Positions 26,901 to 35,524 of a DNA stretch of 64,000 nucleotides are shown here, one piece after another (the first letter of the stretch is position 1; every line of letters starts with the position of its first letter). The notes under the pieces were generated by a model that was not told where the DNA came from, did not search any database, and saw only the letters and a list, made by a program, of their open reading frames with translations. Source of the stretch: Paenibacillus silvae. Its GTDB lineage: Bacteria > Bacillota > Bacilli > Paenibacillales > Paenibacillaceae. The translations under genes were made by a program, and so were the position numbers. The stretch spans positions 117,222 to 181,221 of the forward strand of contig NZ_BMFU01000004.1 in the NCBI RefSeq assembly GCF_014639235.1, in the 5' to 3' direction.

Positions 26901-29900
26901 ATGATATGTTATATAGATTCACCAAGTCAGAAGTGAATACGAAAGTGTACGTGGAGAAAGCGCCAACGTTTTACTATGACAAGGATGGTATTGCAGCAAA
27001 TGGCCTTCAATACGACGCTGTTCCGGGTACACGTGATAACAAACTCGGCTTGATTGGAAAAAATGGGAACAACGAAGGACAAACGATTTTCAAGGACATT
27101 CATAAAGACAAATGGTATCTGTTCCTGGATTCATGGCCATATCATGTACGATATACAACAGATCTGGATAGCAGCACGCAATATATGAACAATGTATTAA
27201 GCAGTGATCAATATGCACTTCCGCCAGGACCAAGGCATGGAACCGTAATTCCCATCTCACGTGCAGAGTATAATGCTTTGCAAGAGAAGTATGCATGGAA
27301 GGGTCCAGAACCATCAACAGACCCGGTTGTACATTACTCATTTGATACAAATACAGTGAAGGGTACGACGTTGAATGACATTTCTGGCAATGACCATCAC
27401 GCAACACTGGTAGGTGGAGCAACGATTAATGAAGAGGATCATGTTGGTAAAAAGGGTGCTTCGTTAGAGCTTAATGGGTCAACGGGATATGTGAAACTGC
27501 CAGATAACTTGATTCAATCCTTGAATCTGGAGAAGGCTACGTTCTCTACATGGGTTCAAGTAGACAAAAATCAGGCAAATCAACGCATATTTGATTTTGC
27601 TTCCGAAACAGGCAGACAGGTTAACCGCAACACCATGTACTTGAGTACACAAGGAGATACAGGTAGTTTAGAGTTCGCTGTCGTAACACCTTTTACGGAG
27701 AAATTCATCAATGACAGCACGAGACTCGGATCAGATTATAAATATGCATTGCGAAATGCTGCACTATTACCAACGAAGACTTGGCAGCATGTTGCCATTA
27801 CGATGGATGAATTTGATGCAGTATTGTATGTGAATGGTCAAGAGGTTAAGCGCAGCTCGACATTTAATGTTGAGCCGAGAATGTTACTGGAAACAACGAT
27901 GAACTATATTGGTAAATCGAGAAATAGTACCGATCGTCTGTTTGCTGGTAAACTGGATGATTTCCGTATCTATAATCGTGCGTTATCCGCTGAAGAGATT
28001 GCAGCATTAGCGGATGAAGACATTACTCCTCCAATAGAGCAGCCGTCTGAGGCTGAGCTTATTCTCCATTACGATATGAATGATATCGATGGAGAGACGG
28101 TTATTGACCAAACCGGAAAATTCAACGGGAAATGGATGAATCCGTCTAAAGCAGAATGGGTCCATACACAAGATGCTGGTGTGCTAAGTTTTAATGGGGG
28201 CACAACTAATTCCTATGTAGAGCTTCCACAAGGAGTGCTCGATGGATTAACGGATATTACGGTTTCATCCATAGTGAACTGGAGCGGCAAAAACGCTGCG
28301 GAGTGGTTATACGCATTAGGAAAACCCAACAATAATACGCACTATACGTATTTTACACCACGTTATAACGCTAACGGTCAGGCCCGTTTAGGGATCGCAA
28401 CAAATGCCTGGAATAATGAGTCCGCCGCTTCGACCACGGGCTTGAAAAATAATGAATGGAAAGTAGTTACAACTGTTGTTTCAGGCACGGATGGTACACT
28501 GACGCTTTATATTGATGGTGTTGCTGTTGCAACAGGCTCAACCAATGGAATGACGCTGGAACAAATAAAAAATATCTCGGGCAGTAGTGGATATATCGGG
28601 AAGTCATTCTATACAGCTGATCCTTACTTCGGCGGGTTGATTGCAGACTTCCAAATCTATGATGGTGCTATGAGTGCGTCAGATATTGCAGCACTGAAGG
28701 CTCGTGCAGATCAAAAGATTGCTTCGATGAAGGGCATGTTTGTATCAGCTGCGACAGAGAAATTAACGATTCATGATCTTCTTGCTTCGAATACATCCAA
28801 AGATGCGATTACAAGCAATGTAACCTTGCCAACATCAGACGCTTATGGCACGACAATAAGCTGGACAACAGATAAAGGCCATGTGATCTCAACTACAGGT
28901 GCCGTAACAAGACCAGCTAACGCAACTGGCGATCAAGTTGTAACGTTAACAGCGGTATTTTCAGATGGCACTGAGACTGCTACCAAAACCTTTACGTTGA
29001 AGGTTAAAGCATTGCCGAACGATGCCGCTGCTGTAGATGAAGCCAAAGCAGCACTAGTCGTTCATAACATTCATGATGTAAGGGGGCATCTCACATTACC
29101 GGCATCTGGACTCTATGGAACAACGATCACGTGGACTTCCGTTCAGCCAAACGTCGTTTCAGGTACGGGTGAAGTAAAACGCCCGGCGCACGGTAGTGGA
29201 GATGCAGACGTGAAGCTTACAGCGACGATTACATTAAATTCCGCATCCACTACGAAGGAATTTATTGCGAAGGTGAGGGAACTGCCTGCTGAAGAAAATT
29301 ATGCGGGATACTTCTTCACATATTTCACAGGAGAAGGTACTTCTACAGGAGAGCAAATTTACTTTGCAGCAAGTGACGGCAATGATCCGTTGAACTGGCG
29401 AGAATTGAATGATGGTAAACCTGTATTGACCTCTGCCTTGGGGGAAAAGGGGGTTCGTGATCCGTTCATTATTCGTTCGCCTGAAGGTGACAAGTTCTAT
29501 ATGATCGCTACCGATCTGAAAATTAACGGCAATGGCAACTGGGGCAGAGCGCAAACATGGGGAAGTCGTTCCATTATGGTTTGGGAATCGAATGATCTGG
29601 TCAACTGGACAGATCAACGCATGGTAGAGGTTGCACCGGAAGAAGCGGGTAATACTTGGGCACCGGAAATCATGTATGATAAAACAACAGGTGAATACAT
29701 TGTATTTTGGGCATCGAGAATGTTTGATGATGCATCCCATACAGGCAGCGCCTACCAAAAAATGATGTATAGCAAGACAAGAGATTTCTATACGTTTACT
29801 GAACCTAAAGTATATTTGGATTATGGATATTCCATCATAGACACCACGATGATTGAGCATGATGGAAAAGTATATCGTTTTACGAAGGATGAACAGGACA

Positions 29901-31738
29901 ACGGAGCTGCTGCTCCATTTGGCAAGATGATCTTTCAGGAGGTTGGTGACTCAGTCCTGGACCCAGCCTTCAAGATGATTAATCAAGGCGTAGGTAACAT
30001 GAAATGGGTCGAGGGTCCAACGATTTTCAAATCGAATACAGATGAAAAGTGGTATTTATTCGTAGATGAGTTTGGTGGAAGAGGTTACATTCCATTCGAA
30101 ACAACCAATCTGGCATCAGGTATCTGGACATTATCTTCCAACTACAACTTACCAGCTAATCCGCGTCACGGTACGGTTATTCCGATTAAACAAAGCGAAT
30201 ACGATGCACTCCATGGGAAAAATGTATCCGTTAGCGGAGTTAGCTTGGACAAAACGACATTGTCCATCGCAGCAGGTCAATCAGTGCAATTGACAGCTAC
30301 GATCACACCAGCAAACGCAACGAAAAAAGAAGTAAGATGGCGCTCAAGCAATCCATCTGTAGCTACTGTAAGTGCAACAGGTCGCGTAACGGCGGTGGCA
30401 CCAGGAACAGTAACCATTACAGTAACTACGGTAGATGGCGGTTTATCATCCAGCGCTACGGTAACGGTGACACCACTGGTTGAACCGACTGCACTAGGCA
30501 GTGGTAATGGAGATGGTGGCGGTAGTAGCAGTAATACTCCTGCACCTGTAGCACCACCAACTTCTACAGGTGGAACTGAACCTGTGGTATCGGATAACGG
30601 GCAAATAAAAATCAAACCAGTCGTGAATGAGAGCGGCACTTCTGAAGTCAAGTTAAGTGCAGATACGGTGAAGCGTGCGCTTGATCAAACGACAGGCAGT
30701 AAGCTGCGGGTACAAGTTGAAGGTAATCAAGGCTTGAACGAACTAACCATTGATCTATCAGTTGATCCGCGCTTAACAAGCGGAACTGCCAAGGTAAGTA
30801 GCATCGAGATCAACACAGGCTCAGCAGTCGTAACGTTGGCTAGCGAACGGCTTGGAACAGGAGCAAGCGCAGGGAAGACGTTAGGATTGTCCATCAAGAA
30901 AATGGCAGCGGATCAACTTCCAGCTGGCACACAAGCTGCGCTGAACGGTGAGGTTGTATACGATATCAAGTTAACGCTGGATGGTAAGAAGCTTACAGCG
31001 TTTGATGGTAGAGATGATCTTGTCATTGCACTGCCATACACATTAAAGGCTACCGAGAATCCAAACAACGTCATCGTATACGATGTGAAGGACAATGGAG
31101 AGTTAAGAGTTGTGACGAATGGTAAATACAATGCAGCGACAGGAAAAGTAGAGTTCAAGCCAACGGAACTAAATAAGTATACGGTAGTGTATGTTGCAAC
31201 GAGCTTTAAGGATGTGACCCAAGGCTGGGCGAAGGATGCGGTCTCTGCATTAGGAGCAAGAGGCATCGTAAAAGGTGTAGGCAATGGCGAGTTTAATCCG
31301 AAAGGTCAGGTGACAAGAGCAGAATTCATTACTATGCTGATGAATATGTTGGAGTTATCGGATGAAAGCGCAACGACAAGTTTTAGTGATGTGGAGCAAG
31401 GAGAATGGTACCATGGAAATATCGCAACCGCGCAGAAGCTGGGGATTGTGAACGGGAAACCAGATGGAAGCTTCGGAGTTCATGAGAGCATTACGCGAGA
31501 AGATATGGCCGTTATGGTATACAAAGCGATACAAGTGAAGCAACTGGAATTATCAAGTAGTGAAGCTGCTGCCTTCAAGGATGAAGCAAGCGTCGCAGAC
31601 TATGCGAAGCAAGCGGTAGAGGCAATACAGGGAGCAGGCATTATAAACGGTGTAGGTAACGATGAGTTTGCGCCGAAAAAAAATGCTAACCGTGCAGAAG
31701 CAGCAGTGATGATCTATAATTTATGGAGTTTGATGTAG
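23927..31738 (+). CDS. Giant SLH-anchored protein with two GH43 domains, four LamG and Ig-like domains
   Basis: This 2603-residue secreted protein has a signal peptide (1-32, Q-A-S-A). Domains in order: LamG (~40-245), Ig-like (~255-340), LamG (~350-595), two Ig-like (~605-800), GH43 (~803-1120), LamG (~1131-1365), LamG (~1375-1595), two Ig-like (~1605-1785), GH43 (~1792-2090), BIG2 (~2101-2185), Gly/Ser linker (~2190-2215), an SLH-associated beta domain (~2225-2415) and three SLH (~2425-2600). Both GH43 copies keep the three carboxylates: R-D-P-F, I-D-T-T, and E-G-Q/E-G-P before the T-I-F-K strand. GH43 enzymes cleave arabinan or xylan side chains. It is likely cell-wall-bound hemicellulose or pectin degradation under CcpA control. 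Confidence 0.9.
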   Translation: MRKRMTNITLVLLLTFSSCFSFGMPFSNQASADMITPTMLAHYPLIQDVLDTSGNGKHGTAVGNITYADGLTLPGGSDSNTNYVQLPTGLFDHQENTTISVWIKSNTGRGNYSALFYGTSAAENKLPTNYWLFNPSNPSGDFKSVFTDRNNVEQPWTTEVGVSGTSTSQYEGQWVHYTTVITEQSITGYINGVSIGTAAKEKTTASFGTDLQAYIGRSNYVGDATFAGSFQDLRIYGEALSSDDIAGVYQQSLNEKQVEQSKKELTLGDISAVTESLELPSANTYGASISWTSSDENTISPTGEVFLRETEQQVTLTATISIGESQATKEFVVTLLPKDASVEQTTVQEKSLNDDLLLHYDMKTTAEVDGQLVLKDVANKKVTFDGIFKNANHGQLISNSEVGFISFNGGSSTSNSGYVEIPKGTNGLDLLQGLNEITVSSIVNWTNDGTNRWIFGLGTMLTPETNKYFFVTPRHGSGSGNMVASGISKNGWPNEALVTGSANSNLIGGQWKHVTVSFSEASNRITLFVDGVKVASGNAKGLKLTEIVNPDSTFSGFIGKSIFSNDPYLQGSVADFRVYDRALTEQEMGELYQQEAADLISKIRKLTVDDAANQLNIDRYLDEADQSAEQITRNLALPTSGKNGVSITWSSSHPAVISNSGIVQRPNAQASDVQAELAATLTYQGVSTTAVFPVTILKQFDDQQKAELDAEQLKIYNADNVKGNLRLVTTGEQGSAITWTSSRPTVVKGTAEAAGNAAKLGWVSRQATDIPVTLIATITNGTASKERTFNLKIKQAPAPVKPDAYFFAYFTGEHEGGEEISFATAEDPLFWKALNNGKSILQSNMGEKGLRDPFVIRSAEGDKFYMLATDLKMGESTDFDQAQITGSHYMMVWESEDLVNWSEQRMVKVAPKTAGNTWAPEAIYDRETGEYIVFWASSMKNTETYGDYNGRPAGQYNVMYYATTRDFYSFSEPKVMIDESLPTIDTTFIEHNDMLYRFTKSEVNTKVYVEKAPTFYYDKDGIAANGLQYDAVPGTRDNKLGLIGKNGNNEGQTIFKDIHKDKWYLFLDSWPYHVRYTTDLDSSTQYMNNVLSSDQYALPPGPRHGTVIPISRAEYNALQEKYAWKGPEPSTDPVVHYSFDTNTVKGTTLNDISGNDHHATLVGGATINEEDHVGKKGASLELNGSTGYVKLPDNLIQSLNLEKATFSTWVQVDKNQANQRIFDFASETGRQVNRNTMYLSTQGDTGSLEFAVVTPFTEKFINDSTRLGSDYKYALRNAALLPTKTWQHVAITMDEFDAVLYVNGQEVKRSSTFNVEPRMLLETTMNYIGKSRNSTDRLFAGKLDDFRIYNRALSAEEIAALADEDITPPIEQPSEAELILHYDMNDIDGETVIDQTGKFNGKWMNPSKAEWVHTQDAGVLSFNGGTTNSYVELPQGVLDGLTDITVSSIVNWSGKNAAEWLYALGKPNNNTHYTYFTPRYNANGQARLGIATNAWNNESAASTTGLKNNEWKVVTTVVSGTDGTLTLYIDGVAVATGSTNGMTLEQIKNISGSSGYIGKSFYTADPYFGGLIADFQIYDGAMSASDIAALKARADQKIASMKGMFVSAATEKLTIHDLLASNTSKDAITSNVTLPTSDAYGTTISWTTDKGHVISTTGAVTRPANATGDQVVTLTAVFSDGTETATKTFTLKVKALPNDAAAVDEAKAALVVHNIHDVRGHLTLPASGLYGTTITWTSVQPNVVSGTGEVKRPAHGSGDADVKLTATITLNSASTTKEFIAKVRELPAEENYAGYFFTYFTGEGTSTGEQIYFAASDGNDPLNWRELNDGKPVLTSALGEKGVRDPFIIRSPEGDKFYMIATDLKINGNGNWGRAQTWGSRSIMVWESNDLVNWTDQRMVEVAPEEAGNTWAPEIMYDKTTGEYIVFWASRMFDDASHTGSAYQKMMYSKTRDFYTFTEPKVYLDYGYSIIDTTMIEHDGKVYRFTKDEQDNGAAAPFGKMIFQEVGDSVLDPAFKMINQGVGNMKWVEGPTIFKSNTDEKWYLFVDEFGGRGYIPFETTNLASGIWTLSSNYNLPANPRHGTVIPIKQSEYDALHGKNVSVSGVSLDKTTLSIAAGQSVQLTATITPANATKKEVRWRSSNPSVATVSATGRVTAVAPGTVTITVTTVDGGLSSSATVTVTPLVEPTALGSGNGDGGGSSSNTPAPVAPPTSTGGTEPVVSDNGQIKIKPVVNESGTSEVKLSADTVKRALDQTTGSKLRVQVEGNQGLNELTIDLSVDPRLTSGTAKVSSIEINTGSAVVTLASERLGTGASAGKTLGLSIKKMAADQLPAGTQAALNGEVVYDIKLTLDGKKLTAFDGRDDLVIALPYTLKATENPNNVIVYDVKDNGELRVVTNGKYNAATGKVEFKPTELNKYTVVYVATSFKDVTQGWAKDAVSALGARGIVKGVGNGEFNPKGQVTRAEFITMLMNMLELSDESATTSFSDVEQGEWYHGNIATAQKLGIVNGKPDGSFGVHESITREDMAVMVYKAIQVKQLELSSSEAAAFKDEASVADYAKQAVEAIQGAGIINGVGNDEFAPKKNANRAEAAVMIYNLWSLM

Positions 31739-31812
31739 ACAGGTTAAGTATAGGGGGCCTACATGGAGCGATGACGAAGTGATTAATCCTCCGGGGCTTG
31801 ATTCAAAAAAGG

Positions 31813-31842
31813 AACGCCATCACATTACGTGATGGCGTTTTT
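31813..31842 (+). terminator. Rho-independent terminator
   Basis: AACGCCATCAC pairs with GTGATGGCGTT around a 5-nt loop, followed by a T run. It ends the GH43 gene and may work in both directions, since the convergent gene ends at 31895. It is nearly the same hairpin as 19741-19771. Confidence 0.85.
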
Positions 31843-31894
31843 TAGTTGGAAAACCGGCGAACTAAGTGTACAAATACTAACGAGTTTTTGTTGC

Positions 31895-32431
31895 CTATTC
31901 AGAGGTACGCGCTTGTTGCCTTGTTTCTATTAGCGCGAACACCTCATCCATGTCGAGGGAAAACATGACGCTTTCGCTTGTTATCGGCTGGAAGTGGAAT
32001 TCCAGCTTTTCTTTTCCGAATTGCTTCTCAAGCTCCGCCCACTGTTCCGTAGATAATAAGAGATACGCTAACGTGTCGTTGCCTAAGGACTCCATAAACC
32101 ATCGAATCTGATACCGGGGAGCAATCATATCCTGCATAGCTCGAATGGCGCTGTCTCGATCAGTCCGATCATCAGCGAACGGAATGGTCAGCTTGCGATC
32201 ATGCGAACTTAACACAATATCAACGCCTCTCGGTTTGTTGATGTCGATGATCTCACACGTGATCTGATCCGATTCCGGCAGTTGATCGTTAAAGTATTGG
32301 ATGATGTCGCCTTCGTCTTCTCTCCAATCAATCCAGATTAACGACTCGTGCTCGAAAAATTGCTCCATCACATTCTCATCAGAAGAATGCTGAAGTACAT
32401 GGATAACCGATTGAAGCGTACTCATTATCAT
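31895..32431 (-). CDS. Hypothetical protein, soluble, ~178 residues
   Basis: I do not recognise the family. The protein is acidic and tryptophan-rich near the N-terminus (L-I-W-I-D-W-R-E-D-E-G-D, ~31-42), with mixed alpha/beta predicted character, and has no signal peptide or membrane segment. Composition and size resemble small immunity-type or regulatory proteins, but nothing specific supports that. AAGGGATGGG precedes two in-frame ATGs (32431 and 32425); either may be used. It is convergent with the GH43 giant and stands alone, without operon partners. Confidence 0.6.
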   Translation of the reverse strand: MIMSTLQSVIHVLQHSSDENVMEQFFEHESLIWIDWREDEGDIIQYFNDQLPESDQITCEIIDINKPRGVDIVLSSHDRKLTIPFADDRTDRDSAIRAMQDMIAPRYQIRWFMESLGNDTLAYLLLSTEQWAELEKQFGKEKLEFHFQPITSESVMFSLDMDEVFALIETRQQARTSE

Positions 32432-32696
32432 CCCATCCCTTATTCAAGATTGAAATATACTCTACATTATCCTATAAGATCAGCGGGGCCTGAATAGGTC
32501 AAAGGATACAGGAGAATGCCCAAAACAATTGCAGTCATCTAAATTTCCAGATTATAATGAAGTAAATATTTGGTATGTGCCACTTGCGTAAACGTGGAGA
32601 ACCACGAGCAGGCACATATGTCATAAGCCGTACGCCTGAGCAACGTATTTGGTCATACACCGTATGCTTTTACTTATTCTAGGGGAGATGAATAGG
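32432..32696. other. Intergenic region between hypothetical gene and DJ-1 family gene
   Basis: These 265 nt lie between divergently oriented genes. They must contain both promoters, but I see no convincing -35/-10 pair, operator palindrome or RNA element. Confidence 0.35.
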
Positions 32697-33296
32697 ATGG
32701 AACAGGTACGGCAGGCAAGAAATGTGGCATTATTCATTTTTGAACAAGTAGAACCTTTGGATTTTGCAGGACCATTTGAAGTTTTTATTTCAGGAAGTAA
32801 CAGAGGGCAGGACTTCAATGTGTACACTGTGGCGGAAATGGAAGGTCCGATCCAGGCATTGGGAGGGCTTAGCATTAATCCAGCTTATACGATTCATAAC
32901 TGTCCTGATCCCGATATATTAGTGATCCCTGGAGGTTGGGGTTCAAGAAAAGAAATGAATAATGAAACGATAACGAGCTGGGTTCGGGACGTGTCCAATG
33001 ATGTAGAAATTTTACTGTCTGTCTGTACTGGGGCCTTGATTTTGGCAAAAGCCTATGTATTAGACGGTTTGAAGGTTACAACCAATCGTTTGGCGATGAA
33101 AGAATTACGGGAAATTATCCCTGCTTCTACTGAAATCATTGAAGATATTCGTTATGTGGATAATGGGAAGATTGTATTGTCCGCTGGAATATCTGCTGGC
33201 ATGGATGCTGCGTTATACGTTGTAGAACGACTACTGGGCGAAGAACGAGCAATACAAACGGCAAATATTATGGAATATGATTGGAAGAAGGCTTGA
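32697..33296 (+). CDS. DJ-1/PfpI family protein (class I glutamine amidotransferase-like)
   Basis: This 199-residue protein has the DJ-1/PfpI fold: V-A-L-F-I-F-E-Q-V-E-P-L-D-F-A-G-P at the N-terminus, with the conserved glutamate, then I-P-G-G-W-G-S-R and the nucleophile elbow S-V-C-T-G-A at ~101-106. This subtype resembles isonitrile hydratases and the ligand domain of GATase1-type AraC regulators, but there is no HTH domain. ATG 32697 follows AGGGGAG at 9 nt; an in-frame ATG at 32688 touches the site. The next gene starts 17 nt downstream. The actual substrate is unknown. Confidence 0.88.
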   Translation: MEQVRQARNVALFIFEQVEPLDFAGPFEVFISGSNRGQDFNVYTVAEMEGPIQALGGLSINPAYTIHNCPDPDILVIPGGWGSRKEMNNETITSWVRDVSNDVEILLSVCTGALILAKAYVLDGLKVTTNRLAMKELREIIPASTEIIEDIRYVDNGKIVLSAGISAGMDAALYVVERLLGEERAIQTANIMEYDWKKA

Positions 33297-33313
33297 ATTT
33301 GGAGGGGATTTGC

Positions 33314-33793
33314 GTGCGTATCCGTTTGTTAGAACACAAGGACCGAAATAAAATAGAAACCATAATGAGTGAATATCCCTTACAGTTTCCTAAGTTTATT
33401 ATTGAAAAATACCCTGCACGTTGGTCAGAGTTTTTAGATACAGCGAATGCAACCAAAGAAGATGCCTATTACGTTGCTATAGACAGTAATAATGATATCC
33501 TTGGTCATGCAGGCTATTTATTCAATGAAGGGTTAGGTCTTTACGAGATCGTAGGAGTGGTAGTAAAAAAGGGAATTCAACGGAAAGGTATTGGACTCGC
33601 CCTAATTAGCACAATTTGCAATAAAGTTAAAAAAATGAATGAAAAAGAAATTATTCTTTACACACTAGGTCATGTCGGAAATGAAGATACTATAAAATTT
33701 TATAATCATATCGGGTTTGATGAGGTAGCTTATGAAAAGGATTTTTTTACAATGGATTACCATAGAGTTACGTTTATTAAAACGTTGAGATAA
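33314..33793 (+). CDS. GNAT-family N-acetyltransferase
   Basis: This 159-residue protein has the GNAT layout. A beta4 strand (Y-E-I-V-G-V-V-V) leads into the acetyl-CoA pyrophosphate loop, which reads Q-R-K-G-I-G-L-A-L at ~93-101, and it ends with N-E-D-T-I-K-F-Y-N-H-I-G-F (~126-138), the usual motif B. GTG 33314 lies 6 nt after GGAGGGG, and the gene follows the DJ-1 gene closely, so the two are likely co-transcribed. The acetyl acceptor is unknown. Confidence 0.88.
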   Translation: MRIRLLEHKDRNKIETIMSEYPLQFPKFIIEKYPARWSEFLDTANATKEDAYYVAIDSNNDILGHAGYLFNEGLGLYEIVGVVVKKGIQRKGIGLALISTICNKVKKMNEKEIILYTLGHVGNEDTIKFYNHIGFDEVAYEKDFFTMDYHRVTFIKTLR

Positions 33794-33890
33794 CAGGTGA
33801 ATTGGAAAATATATCAATTCGCCCTCAAACTCCGCTGATAAATAAGCATAGAATAGCAGCATGAAATTATACATATGGAGGTCATTAAGT

Positions 33891-34559
33891 TTGAGGACAT
33901 ATTACTACTTCAGTTGGTTTAATCATTTTTTCCCAGAGAAGCTGGTTAAATTGTTGCACGAGGATATCCAAGACAGAAAATCACTTGTTATGATTAGCGG
34001 TGATCCTTCTGATTATGAAGGTGAGCAGGTTAACTTTGATGATTTCACGGAATGGACATGGTTAACTCAGGCAAACCTTCTTTTCGATGAAACTCATTTT
34101 ATAGATTACCGTGTGCAGCACGAAGAGGCTCAGCGAATTATTCGGAATGCTTCAGTCATTTTTTTATGCGGTGGAGATCCTGTTCAGCAGCACGATTTTC
34201 TGGCCAAATATGAATTATCCAATGTAATCAAGAACAGCAACGCCGTAATCATCGGTGCAAGTGCTGGTTCATTAAACATGGCTTCAAAATGGTTCTCTTC
34301 GGCTGATGCTAAGCCTAAACTTGAAACAAGTATTATTTATGAGGGTTTAAGTTGTAACGCTTTTGCTTATGAATCGCATGCTCAACGTGACTACGCTACG
34401 TTTGCTGAAGGCTACCTGTTCCCCTTATCCAAAGAGATAGATGTTTATGCGGCAGAACAGGAGAGTGCTATGCGTGTCAAGGACGGAAAAATAGACATTT
34501 TAGGTCCTGTATATTTAATATCCCACTCCAGGGTTCAGAAATTGGTCGAAACATTTTAG
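33891..34559 (+). CDS. Peptidase S51 family protein (dipeptidase E-like)
   Basis: This 222-residue protein has the S51 signatures: I-F-L-C-G-G-D-P near residue 93 and the serine nucleophile in G-A-S-A-G-S-L-N near residue 123. Family members are cytosolic aspartyl dipeptidases or cyanophycinase-like peptidases using a Ser-His-Glu triad. S-H-A-Q-R-D at ~164-169 could hold the histidine. TTG 33891 is preferred because TGGAGG is 9 nt upstream; an ATG at 33861 lacks a site. It follows the GNAT gene with a ~100-nt gap and may have its own promoter. Confidence 0.82.
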   Translation: MRTYYYFSWFNHFFPEKLVKLLHEDIQDRKSLVMISGDPSDYEGEQVNFDDFTEWTWLTQANLLFDETHFIDYRVQHEEAQRIIRNASVIFLCGGDPVQQHDFLAKYELSNVIKNSNAVIIGASAGSLNMASKWFSSADAKPKLETSIIYEGLSCNAFAYESHAQRDYATFAEGYLFPLSKEIDVYAAEQESAMRVKDGKIDILGPVYLISHSRVQKLVETF

Positions 34560-34579
34560 TTGGAATAAGCTTTGTACAG

Positions 34580-35515
34580 TCATGAGATCGAATGGATTTT
34601 GCCCCTGAGATTGTCGGTGTAGGCCAGATTTCCGTCCTTTGTAATGACAGCAGCTTCGATATGTTTCATGGGATTGACTTTGTGAATGATGGAGGCGGCA
34701 TCTAACCCGAACAATTCGGTCGTATAGATGTCACAGTCCAGCGATTTGTCTGCAATTATAGTTAATGAAGCGATATTGCTTTCCATCGGATAGCCCGTTG
34801 TACTGCTGAATATATGGTGGTACTGCTGGCCTTCTTGTTTTAGAACTCGCTCGTATATACCGGATGTAACGACGGACTGCTCCCGGATGCTAACATATGC
34901 TGCTGCATTTCCCCGGGGGAGAAAGGGATTCTGTATTCCAACCTTCCAGTGACTGAGCCCTGAGGGGGAATCCCCATGAACAAGCACATTTCCACCCATA
35001 TCGACCATTGCAGAGACGACCCCGTTTTTTTTGAAAAAGGCCATAACCTGATCGGCAAAATAACCTTTAGCAATCGCGCCAAGGTCGATCTCCATGCCTT
35101 TTTTGCATAAATGAACTGTTTGCTGCTCATCGTCAAGCTGTATATGCTCCGGATTCAACAGCTCCAGCACCGCTTTAATATCTAAATCCTGGGGCACATG
35201 TGCCTCGCGGAAACCAATTCTCCACAATTTGATCAATGGACCGATCGCAATATTTAAAAATGAATCTTCATGCAAGCTGTGTGCTTTGCCGATCCGGATA
35301 AGATCATACAGCTCTTTGTCCACCTGTATCGGATGAGATGCGGCTGCTCTTTTTAACATGGCAAGCTGCGAGTGCTCGCTGTTGGCACTAAACACTTGTT
35401 CATAATGCCTTAGCATTTTCGCTGCTTCCTCGGCAAGCTCTTCAGCATTTTTGCCATCAATATATAGAGAGATGTTAGTTCCCATGAGTGGTATCGTTCT
35501 CGTAAAAGGTTTCAT
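34580..35515 (-). CDS. apbE: ApbE-family FAD:protein FMN transferase
   Basis: This 311-residue ApbE protein moves FMN from FAD onto a Ser or Thr of FMN_bind domains. Visible motifs are D-L-G-A-I-A-K-G-Y (~168-176), V-D-M-G-G-N-V (~195-201), V-T-S-G-I-Y-E-R (~236-243) and H-H-I-F-S-S-T-T-G-Y-P (~252-262). Many ApbE proteins are lipoproteins; this one has no signal peptide or lipobox, so it is cytosolic. That fits its probable client, the cytosolic FMN_bind flavoprotein at 37262. TAGGAGG precedes the ATG. It lies 9 nt after the LysR gene, in one operon with it. Confidence 0.93.
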   Translation of the reverse strand: MKPFTRTIPLMGTNISLYIDGKNAEELAEEAAKMLRHYEQVFSANSEHSQLAMLKRAAASHPIQVDKELYDLIRIGKAHSLHEDSFLNIAIGPLIKLWRIGFREAHVPQDLDIKAVLELLNPEHIQLDDEQQTVHLCKKGMEIDLGAIAKGYFADQVMAFFKKNGVVSAMVDMGGNVLVHGDSPSGLSHWKVGIQNPFLPRGNAAAYVSIREQSVVTSGIYERVLKQEGQQYHHIFSSTTGYPMESNIASLTIIADKSLDCDIYTTELFGLDAASIIHKVNPMKHIEAAVITKDGNLAYTDNLRGKIHSIS

Positions 35516-35524
35516 GATAGCCTC

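Noticed and set aside
28052..31738. Long minus-strand frames opposite the GH43 giant
   Set aside because: They are antisense shadows of a coherent multidomain protein and lack ribosome binding sites.
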